This document shows positions 1 to 5,774 of a stretch of DNA of 8,812 bases, piece by piece. The DNA comes from JBDIVL01 sp039794405. GTDB taxonomy: Bacteria > Planctomycetota > Brocadiia > Brocadiales > Brocadiaceae. Position 1 is the stretch's first letter; every line of letters begins with the position of its first letter. The stretch lies in NCBI GenBank assembly GCA_039794405.1, contig JBDIVL010000080.1, forward strand, positions 1 through 8,812. Direction: 5' to 3'. The notes under the pieces were generated by a model. The model saw only the letters and a list, made by a program, of their open reading frames with translations. It had not been told where the DNA came from and ran no database searches. A program made the translations under genes and the position numbers.

Positions 1-1
1 G

Positions 2-127
2 GAAGTTCAGGGAACGGTATTCAATCTTCTGGATAAGGATTACAGCGATCCGGGGCCCATTTCCATACCGGATGACCTGCCTAGACCGGGAAGAACGTTC
101 TTTATAGGGTTGAGTTATCAATTTTAG
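2..127 (+). CDS. TonB-dependent outer-membrane receptor, C-terminal end (5' part outside window)
   Basis: Frame 2 is open from the window edge to TAG at 125-127 and gives 41 residues. The fragment contains NLLDKDYSDPG and ends RTFFIGLSYQF. A short 'NLxDKxY' segment followed by a last strand 'PGRTFFxGLSYxF' with a C-terminal Phe is the classic end of a TonB-dependent receptor beta-barrel; the terminal aromatic residue is the signal read by the BAM assembly machinery. Such receptors import siderophores, cobalamin, metals or oligomers across the outer membrane using TonB/ExbBD energy. The substrate cannot be told from this tail. Plug domain, TonB box and start lie upstream of the window. The gene sits 363 bp upstream of the preferred start of a periplasmic binding protein, on the same strand. 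Family call is good; alternative is another beta-barrel porin with a similar last strand. Confidence 0.8.
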   Translation, partial: EVQGTVFNLLDKDYSDPGPISIPDDLPRPGRTFFIGLSYQF

Positions 128-390
128 TGAGGTGAAGCCTTAGACCCGATACAAAAGATCATGAGTTGTCAACAGTGTCGGCTTTCAACTATCAGGCAGG
201 GGCGGCAAGCTGACTGATTACCCTGATGTATAGGAATTCCAATGTTGTATTGTAGGGACGAACCTTATGTTCACCCAAACGAGAAACAAACAGAAATGTT
301 TCAAATCGTGCAGGATAAGGGCGAACGAAACGGACTTCATCACAAAGCCGTTTAAACGGTTTAAACTGTAGTTTATCATTGATGTGGAGC
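128..390. other. Intergenic region with palindromic motifs
   Basis: There is no convincing gene between the receptor stop and the binding-protein reading frame. Minus-strand ORFs here (192-392, 218-478) have no recognisable protein features. The stretch holds a degenerate hairpin at 255-276 (GGG..GAAC / GTTC.CCC) and the double-palindrome motif at 338-366, annotated separately. No obvious rho-independent terminator with a T-run follows the receptor gene, so read-through into the next gene is possible. Confidence 0.6.
338..366 (+). promoter_or_regulatory. Double-palindrome motif, copy 1 (candidate operator)
   Basis: A perfect 12-bp palindrome CCGTTTAAACGG (348-359) overlaps a second palindrome, so that GTTTAAAC occurs twice (350-357 and 359-366) at 9-bp spacing, roughly one helical turn. 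A 29-bp copy with only two A/G differences lies at 5670-5698. Each copy is upstream of a gene of this locus, here before the binding protein. This looks like a paired half-site operator, but a dispersed intergenic repeat is an equally valid reading. Confidence 0.4.
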
Positions 391-395
391 AATGA

Positions 396-431
396 AGTAT
401 TGGAGTTTTTTCACAACGATACTCCATTACT
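396..431. repeat. Imperfect inverted repeat at the first ATG of the binding-protein frame
   Basis: AGTATTGGAGT (396-406) pairs with ACTCCATTACT (421-431) over 10 of 11 positions, and TACTCC occurs twice just downstream. The stretch begins immediately after the ATG at 392. Simple repeat-like sequence here suggests that it is intergenic DNA rather than the true 5' end of the coding region. Confidence 0.45.
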
Positions 432-490
432 CCGTAATCAAGGATTTTGGTTGTGGCTGGATAATTAAGGATAAGCAAAGAGATCGAAAA

Positions 491-1510
491 TTGATAAAAA
501 AATATATTTTCCAGGGAAAGTACAGCAGATTTATAATTTTTCCAATCCTCTTAGCCATCTTCATATTTACTTTCTCGGTACTATTTCAAACATCCGGAAT
601 AACTGCTGCTGAAAAACTTGTATCTTCAGGAAATATTAACGACCATGAAAAGACAATAATTGTCGTTCGGAGTCAACAGATTTTAGCTTATAATGAGGCG
701 ATTAAGGGATTCGAGGAAGGATGTAGAGGGAAAGACATTTCCATAGAAGAAATTTACGATTTAAAGGGAGATACAGAAGAGGGCAAAAGAATCATTCAAA
801 GCATAAAAAACGGTAAACTGAAACCCGACCTTATCCTGGCCGTGGGAGTGCTTGCTGCAATCCTTGTAAAAGAACAATTCACAGATATTCCCATTATTTT
901 TTGCATGGTTATTAATTATGAGCGGTTCAATCTGCAAGGGAATAACATTACCGGTATTTCTTCCGAGGCACCAATAGAAGATCAATTTTCTGTTTTTCAA
1001 GAAATACTGAGCAACCATAAGAATATCGGTGTCATTTATGATCCAGCAAAAACCGGAGAGATTATCTCAAAAGCAACGAATACGTCAAAAAAGCTTGGAT
1101 TTAACCTTGTGAAAGCAGAGGTTGCATCGGAAAGTGAGGTTGCACCGGCCCTCAAGGGTATTGTTGAGAAAATTCATGCCTTATGGATAATACCCGATAG
1201 TACGGTGATTACAAAAGAATCTCTTGATATCATCCTGAAAGTAACTCAAAAACATCGCCTTCCGACATTCTGTACTTCAAGCGCAATTGTGAAGGCAGGG
1301 GCATTCATTTCCGTTTCACCGGATTATACACATACGGGTATCCAGGCATCCCAAATGGCCGAGGTACTAATAAATAACCCTAAGGTAATGTCATTAGGGA
1401 TGAGGCAACCGGATAAATCGAAGTTAACTTTAAATACCGAAATAGCGAAGATAATCGGGGTAAACCTATTGCCATTTCAATCCCGTTCTGATGTGGTCTT
1501 ATATCCATAA
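491..1510 (+). CDS. Periplasmic ABC-type substrate-binding protein (ABC_sub_bind family)
   Basis: The mature protein shows the two-lobed PF04392 pattern: an opening strand IIVVRSQQ, then DLILAVG (about residues 113-119), PIIF, NNITGIS (151-157), a second-lobe start NIGVIYDP (178-185), ALWIIPDSTV, GAFISVSPDYTHTG ending near residue 283, and a closing LTLNTEIAKIIGVNLLP. Members bind small ligands in the periplasm, usually for ABC importers; the ligand cannot be predicted here. The frame is open from ATG 392 (372 aa), but that ATG has a GGAG only 2 nt away and its first 33 codons cover repeat-like DNA. TTG at 491, with AAGAGA 7 nt upstream, gives 339 aa, closer to family length. It also gives a normal signal peptide: basic n-region (KK, K, R), hydrophobic core IIFPILLAIFIFTFSVLF and a likely cut near ITAA-E. 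I prefer 491, not firmly. No lipobox is seen and no permease or ATPase gene is nearby. The kinase follows 365 bp downstream. Confidence 0.9.
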   Translation: MIKKYIFQGKYSRFIIFPILLAIFIFTFSVLFQTSGITAAEKLVSSGNINDHEKTIIVVRSQQILAYNEAIKGFEEGCRGKDISIEEIYDLKGDTEEGKRIIQSIKNGKLKPDLILAVGVLAAILVKEQFTDIPIIFCMVINYERFNLQGNNITGISSEAPIEDQFSVFQEILSNHKNIGVIYDPAKTGEIISKATNTSKKLGFNLVKAEVASESEVAPALKGIVEKIHALWIIPDSTVITKESLDIILKVTQKHRLPTFCTSSAIVKAGAFISVSPDYTHTGIQASQMAEVLINNPKVMSLGMRQPDKSKLTLNTEIAKIIGVNLLPFQSRSDVVLYP

Positions 1511-1640
1511 GGTCAGGAAGCAAGTTTTATGCCTTGCCCCTTCTGTAAGCTGTCAGCATTCCGCTATCAGCAATCGGCAAAAACTTCTACTCCTGAAAGC
1601 AGATGGTTGACTGTTTAAGCTTTATAGCTCATGAAAGGGT

Positions 1641-1666
1641 TTGCTTCAATCTGGTATTCCTATAAT
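1641..1666 (+). promoter_or_regulatory. Possible sigma-70-type promoter for the kinase gene
   Basis: A perfect -10 hexamer TATAAT lies at 1661-1666. The best -35 match, TTGCTT at 1641-1646, is only 14 bp away, which is short; GTTTGC at 1639 would give 16 bp but is a poorer match. If used, it would give a leader of about 200 nt containing the palindrome at 1752-1779. Confidence 0.25.
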
Positions 1667-1751
1667 AGCAGTTATTTTTGGCATTCATTAATAGTTTTAT
1701 GGTAATAGTTCACGCGGTGTGTATGACAGACAACACCCTAAAATCCCCTCA

Positions 1752-1779
1752 GTAGAGACGCAAGATTTTGCGTCTCTAC
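1752..1779. repeat. Perfect palindrome, 12-bp stem with 4-nt loop
   Basis: GTAGAGACGCAA (1752-1763) and TTGCGTCTCTAC (1768-1779) pair without mismatch around a GATT loop. No T-run follows, so it is not a standard terminator. From general knowledge, TAGAGACGCAA...TTGCGTCTCTA palindromes are a recurrent intergenic mobile-repeat type in several bacterial groups; I infer that this is such a copy. Confidence 0.75.
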
Positions 1780-1875
1780 ACGAAATTCTCCTTAATAAAG
1801 GGGGTAAGGGGGTTGTAATTCCAGGTTTATTTCGAAAGACTGAACTGTTGCGTTTTATGAAAGACGAGGATTGCC

Positions 1876-4800
1876 ATGACTAGCATCCGTACAAAGCTTA
1901 TTTCTTTAATTTGCCTTTTGATATTTGTTATCGATATGGCAAGTTGCTTATCCTTATACATGTATGCGAAAGGGCAGCAGGAAGAAGTGTTGAGGAAAAT
2001 AGGCACATCTTTAGTTACGCTCCTTGCCCGGGATAATGAGGTTAAGCTTGCCCTAAGCCATGTACAGCCAGCCTTTCTCGATGTACCCATCAAGAGGATA
2101 AAGTCGTTTGACAGGGAGGAAGAAATCGCATATTGGCGCGTAACAGATCCTCAAAGGGTTTTGATCAGAGAAATATCCCCATGGTGTAGTATTCAAATAC
2201 ATGAAATCCCTGGGAGAAATAATACCCAAAATTCCGATGTACTCCTTGTTAATCGAGTGGTTACTTCCTCAGGGAATGTACTGTATGATTTTTCTGCGCC
2301 CGTTTTTGAAAATTTACCTCTTTCTGAAGAGGCATTTGCTACACAAATCTTAGGTGAAGATAAGATTACCATAGAATCAAAACAGCAAATCCTGGGTTTT
2401 GTGCAAATTGGCCTGTGCACCCGAAAGTTGAACGAGAAGATTCACAGGGTTATTTTGTACAGCATTATTCCTGTAGGCATAGGTATTATTTTGGTGGGAA
2501 CATCCATCGCCTTCTTCTTGACCAAGTATCTTGTTTTACCACTGCAGCATTTAGCGAGTGTTACCTTAGACATCGCCAGGGGTGATCTCACCCGCACGGT
2601 AGATATCCATTCTCACGACGAAATTGGACAACTCTCGGTGAATTTTAATCATATGACAAAGGCACTTGAGAGATCCCATTCGGTTTTAAAACAGGAAATC
2701 GCTGAACATATGTGCACAGAAAAGTTGTTACAGCACCGGATTAAGATGGAAGAAGTTATCACAGTCATATCAACAAGTTTTATCAACCTTGCACCGGATA
2801 AGGTTGATACCGGCATAAACCATGCGCTGAAAATCATTGGGGAATTTGTTGGTGTTGACCGCAGCTATGTCTTTTTCTACTCACATAATGAAGAAAAGAT
2901 ACATAATACCCACGAATGGTGTGCCGGGGGGATTAAGCCGGAAATTGAAAACCTCAAAGGGATTCCATTAAAGTTCTTTCCATGGTTGACGGAGAGATTG
3001 AAACGATTTGAAACGATTCATGTTCCACGAGTAAGTGATTTGCCGGATGATGCGGGTACCGAAAAAAAGTTTTTGCAATCACAGGCAATCAAATCACTCG
3101 TAGTAGTTCCCATGCTTTATAGTGGATGTCTTGTTGGGTTTTTAGGATTTGATTCTATTCGGGTTGAGAAGACATGGACATTTGAAGATATCGCACTGCT
3201 TAATATGGTTGGGGAGATATTCGTAAATGCTCTGGAGCACAGGCGGAAGGAAGAGTTATTGCAAAATATGTATCGCCAACTGGAAATGCGTGTCGAGGAG
3301 CGTACTGTTGAGCTCTTAAGAACCAATAAACTTTTGGAAGAGGAAATTGCCGGAAGAAAACGAGTAGAAGATGTGCTGAAACAAGCAAAGGATTATGCCG
3401 AAAATCTGATTGAGACAGCAAATGTAATGATTGTTGGATTAGACGTTGATGGAAATATTCAGATATTTAACAATACGGCTGAAAAAATTACGGGCTACAA
3501 AAGGACGGAGGTTAAAGGCAAGAATTGGTTTAAGATAATTTTACCTTACGATAAATATCCCTATGTTTGGGATGTATTTATGAAATGGAAAGCAGGGAAT
3601 GGTCTGTTAAAGAATTTTGAGAATCCTATCATCACAAAATCTGGCGTCCAAAGGTATATATCATGGCAGAATACTGAGATGAGAGAACAGGGGAAAATTG
3701 TTGGCATAATTTTGTTTGGAGTTGACATTACTGAACAAAAAAGAATGAGGGCATTGGTAGAGCGAATTCGCCTCATATCGTTTATCAGAGATATAAGCAT
3801 CTCCCTGAGCAGAGGTGGAACTTTACATGATATCCTGCGTTACTGTACGGAGGCTATTGTTTATAATCTCGAAGCGGCGTTTGCCCGCGTATGGATACTG
3901 AATGAAAAAGAAAATATCCTGGAACTTCAAGCCAGTGCGGGAATGTACACCCATATAGACGGTCCCCATGGGAAAATACCGGTTGGTAAATTTAGAATAG
4001 GCCGTATTGCACAAGAATGTCAATCATATTTGACGAACTCCGTTATTGATGATCCCGATATCAGCGATGAGGATTGGGCAAGACGGGAAGGGATAGTTGC
4101 CTTTATTGGGTATCCTTTGATTATTGGAAGTCATCTGGTAGGGGTTGTTGCAATGTTTTCCCGCAAACCGCTTACCGAATTTACTGATAAAGCCCTCGCA
4201 TCTGCTGCCGATATCATTGCACTCGGTATCGATCGCAAACAGGCGGAAGAAGCACTGCGCATGAGTGAGGGTAAGTATAGAATGTTGCTTGAAAATCTCC
4301 CGCAGAGAATATTTTATAAAGATAGAAATTCAGTATATGTGTCCTGTAATGAAAATTATGCCAGGGACCTACACATAAAATCTGATGAAATTAGAGGAAA
4401 AACAGATTACGAATTTTATCCAAAAGTCCTTGCTGAAAAGTACAGGGCAGATGACAAGAGGATTATGACATCAGGGCGGACAGAGGATATCGAAGAGAAA
4501 TATGTTAAGGATGGGCGGGAATTAATCATCCATACCGTTAGGACGCCAATAAGAGATGAAAAAGGTAATGTAAATGGTATATTATGTATTTTCTGGGATA
4601 TTACTGAAAAGGTAGCTTTACAGATGGAATCTGTGCGTTCCCGGCATCTCGTATCATTGGGTGAATTGGCAGCAGGTGTGGCTCATGAAATCAACAATCC
4701 TATAAACGGTATCATTAACTGTGCTCAAATATTACTCGATAAAAGCGAGGCGGGAAGTAAAGAAAACGACATTGGAAATCGGATTATTAAGGAAGGTAAA

Positions 4801-5349
4801 CGCATTGCAACCATAGTCAGCAGGCTTCTTTCTTTTGCCAGACCCGGTGATGGAAAAGAAAGAAAAATTGCAGCCCACGTTCACGGAATATTGTCTGATA
4901 CGCTTATTCTGATAGAAGCACAGTTGCGACAGGAAGGAATTAAAATACGATTGGATATTCCCCGGGATCTTTCTGAGATATTTGTACATCCTCAGCAGAT
5001 TCAACAGGTATTTCTCAATATCATCATTAATGCGCGGTACGCCTTGAACCAGAAGTATCCGAAATCTCACGAGAATAAGGTTCTTGCAATTATGGGGGAA
5101 GAGATGACGATAGATAATTGTCTATATGTAAAGGCTACTTTTCTTGATCATGGAACAGGCATACCGGCTCATGCTATTGACAAGATAATGGATCCGTTTT
5201 TTACCATGAAACCGAGGGGGAAGGGAACCGGATTGGGCTTAAGCATAAGCCACAGCATTATCAGGGATCACAATGGTAAACTTATGGTCGATAGTGTTGA
5301 AGGAGAATTTACCAAAGTGGCGGTCATTCTGCCGGCATTTAAACGTTGA
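1876..5349 (+). CDS. Membrane sensor histidine kinase, sensor-HAMP-GAF-PAS-GAF-PAS-HisKA-HATPase
   Basis: This 1157-aa hybrid-free kinase should autophosphorylate on His and pass phosphate to a response regulator, most likely the one at 5775. TM1 is about residues 8-30. Residues 31-191 are a periplasmic domain of unclear family (Cache/PAS-like ending ILGFVQIGL). TM2 is 192-215, and HAMP runs about 213-265 (P222, DEIGQL). GAF1 is about 307-455, with a coiled coil at 460-507. PAS1 is about 508-628 (ends GVDITEQK), GAF2 about 645-795 and PAS2 about 796-915 (ends FWDITEK). HisKA has H937 in AHEINNPI. The ATPase has N-box N1052 (NIIINARYAL), G1 box D1091-G1093-G1095, F-box F1108-F1109 and G2 box GKGTGLGLS (1115-1123). 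All catalytic motifs are intact. There is no receiver domain. Start is ATG with GAGGA 5 nt upstream (1866-1870). Several independent input domains imply that periplasmic and cytoplasmic signals are combined. Its probable partner gene is separated from it by a repeat-bearing gap. Confidence 0.96.
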   Translation: MTSIRTKLISLICLLIFVIDMASCLSLYMYAKGQQEEVLRKIGTSLVTLLARDNEVKLALSHVQPAFLDVPIKRIKSFDREEEIAYWRVTDPQRVLIREISPWCSIQIHEIPGRNNTQNSDVLLVNRVVTSSGNVLYDFSAPVFENLPLSEEAFATQILGEDKITIESKQQILGFVQIGLCTRKLNEKIHRVILYSIIPVGIGIILVGTSIAFFLTKYLVLPLQHLASVTLDIARGDLTRTVDIHSHDEIGQLSVNFNHMTKALERSHSVLKQEIAEHMCTEKLLQHRIKMEEVITVISTSFINLAPDKVDTGINHALKIIGEFVGVDRSYVFFYSHNEEKIHNTHEWCAGGIKPEIENLKGIPLKFFPWLTERLKRFETIHVPRVSDLPDDAGTEKKFLQSQAIKSLVVVPMLYSGCLVGFLGFDSIRVEKTWTFEDIALLNMVGEIFVNALEHRRKEELLQNMYRQLEMRVEERTVELLRTNKLLEEEIAGRKRVEDVLKQAKDYAENLIETANVMIVGLDVDGNIQIFNNTAEKITGYKRTEVKGKNWFKIILPYDKYPYVWDVFMKWKAGNGLLKNFENPIITKSGVQRYISWQNTEMREQGKIVGIILFGVDITEQKRMRALVERIRLISFIRDISISLSRGGTLHDILRYCTEAIVYNLEAAFARVWILNEKENILELQASAGMYTHIDGPHGKIPVGKFRIGRIAQECQSYLTNSVIDDPDISDEDWARREGIVAFIGYPLIIGSHLVGVVAMFSRKPLTEFTDKALASAADIIALGIDRKQAEEALRMSEGKYRMLLENLPQRIFYKDRNSVYVSCNENYARDLHIKSDEIRGKTDYEFYPKVLAEKYRADDKRIMTSGRTEDIEEKYVKDGRELIIHTVRTPIRDEKGNVNGILCIFWDITEKVALQMESVRSRHLVSLGELAAGVAHEINNPINGIINCAQILLDKSEAGSKENDIGNRIIKEGKRIATIVSRLLSFARPGDGKERKIAAHVHGILSDTLILIEAQLRQEGIKIRLDIPRDLSEIFVHPQQIQQVFLNIIINARYALNQKYPKSHENKVLAIMGEEMTIDNCLYVKATFLDHGTGIPAHAIDKIMDPFFTMKPRGKGTGLGLSISHSIIRDHNGKLMVDSVEGEFTKVAVILPAFKR

Positions 5350-5410
5350 TGAATTTCTTATGTTATCTTGATCATATAGGAATTTTCGTTTTTTATGCGA
5401 CTTTCAGGGT

Positions 5411-5439
5411 GGCACGGACAAATTTTGTTTGTCCGTGCC
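5411..5439. repeat. Perfect hairpin, 12-bp stem (possible bidirectional terminator)
   Basis: GGCACGGACAAA (5411-5422) and TTTGTCCGTGCC (5428-5439) pair perfectly around TTTTG, 62 bp after the kinase stop. The stem is GC-rich at its base, but no T-run follows, so a rho-independent terminator is only possible. The matching site in copy B (about 7739-7769) has accumulated mismatches. Confidence 0.7.
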
Positions 5440-5571
5440 CTCATGGTTGGTTCAATCGTTCATGATCGAACCGAAAAGTTTTTGCTTGTTTTCCTATGCC
5501 TGGTACCAATCAAATGCCGTATGTCAATTCCAAACGTATAGTTTAATCTACAAGATTGAACCAACCATGAG
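5440..5571. repeat. 18-bp perfect inverted repeat enclosing 96 nt
   Basis: The left arm 5440-5457 contains TCATGGTTGGTTCAATC and the right arm 5554-5571 contains its exact complement GATTGAACCAACCATGA, with one more C-G pair outside. In copy B the equivalent arms (7778-7790 and about 7894-7906) still pair over most positions despite sequence change, with one G-T wobble and one mismatch. That pattern would fit selection on structure but could be chance after divergence. Confidence 0.7.
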
Positions 5572-5669
5572 TTCGCCGAAGGCGATAAGCTCATTGTATG
5601 GGAATTTTTATTTTATGTCCATGGGTTTTCAGGATACCTTTTCCTGTGGTTGTTGAAGTGAAGCAAACC

Positions 5670-5698
5670 CATCACGAAGCCGTTTGAACGGTTTAAAC
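5670..5698 (+). promoter_or_regulatory. Double-palindrome motif, copy 2 (candidate operator)
   Basis: It matches 338-366 in 27 of 29 positions, differing by two A/G changes. CCGTTTGAACGG (5680-5691) is followed by the perfect palindrome GGTTTAAACC (5690-5699), so the half-site GTTTRAAC is again doubled at 9-bp spacing (5682-5689, 5691-5698). It lies 76 bp before the preferred response-regulator start, a reasonable distance for an operator. A dispersed repeat is the alternative. Confidence 0.4.
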
Positions 5699-5774
5699 CA
5701 TTTTTCGTGCGCTTCATCCAATCTGCAGGTTAGTGGATTCATTTAATCGTTATGAAAATAAAGGGGTTGAAGGG

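Larger units (their letters stand above)
1511..1875. other. Intergenic region between binding protein and kinase
   Basis: This 365-bp gap has no gene. It starts with a weak hairpin (GCAAG 1520-1524 / CTTGC 1533-1537) lacking a T-run. It then has a stretch rich in GCTGTCAGC / GCTATCAGC-like words (about 1548-1580), a candidate promoter (1641-1666), a perfect palindrome (1752-1779), and a G-rich run gggggtaaggggg (about 1800-1813). The AAATCCCCTC before the palindrome and the TTAATAAAGGGGG after it look like parts of a simple intergenic repeat interrupted by the palindrome. Confidence 0.55.
5375..5598 (+). repeat. Intergenic repeat, copy A (about 224 bp)
   Basis: It aligns along its length with 7702-7942: both begin TATAGG followed by (G/A)ATTTTC, contain the TTTGTCC hairpin arm, share a 23-nt block with one mismatch (5516-5538 and 7850-7872, core TCAATTCCAAACGTA) and end at GCTCATTTGTA-like sequence. 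Copy A has a perfect 18-bp inverted repeat (5440-5457 and 5554-5571) that encloses 96 nt, including a smaller imperfect GGTTC..GAACC hairpin. Nothing in it encodes a transposase. It could be a non-autonomous mobile element or an element whose RNA folds. Confidence 0.8.
5350..5774. other. Repeat-bearing gap between kinase and response regulator
   Basis: The gap contains repeat copy A (5375-5598), a strong hairpin inside it (5411-5439) and the second double-palindrome motif (5670-5698). The 75-codon + strand frame at 5429-5656 lies largely within the repeat, starts inside the hairpin and shows no family features, so I do not call it a gene. A tight kinase-regulator operon is therefore not obvious; the regulator may have its own promoter. 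Confidence 0.6.

Noticed and set aside
192..478. Two minus-strand ORFs upstream of the binding protein
   Set aside because: Overlapping frames across palindromic intergenic DNA, without ribosome sites or family features.
1520..1537. Rho-independent terminator after the binding protein
   Set aside because: Only a 5-bp stem, not followed by a T-run.
4732..5070. 112-codon antisense ORF within the kinase gene
   Set aside because: It is the reverse frame of the well-supported HisKA/HATPase coding region and has no independent support.
5429..5656. 75-codon + strand ORF between kinase and regulator
   Set aside because: It begins inside a hairpin and lies mainly within repeat copy A; it has no ribosome site and no family features.
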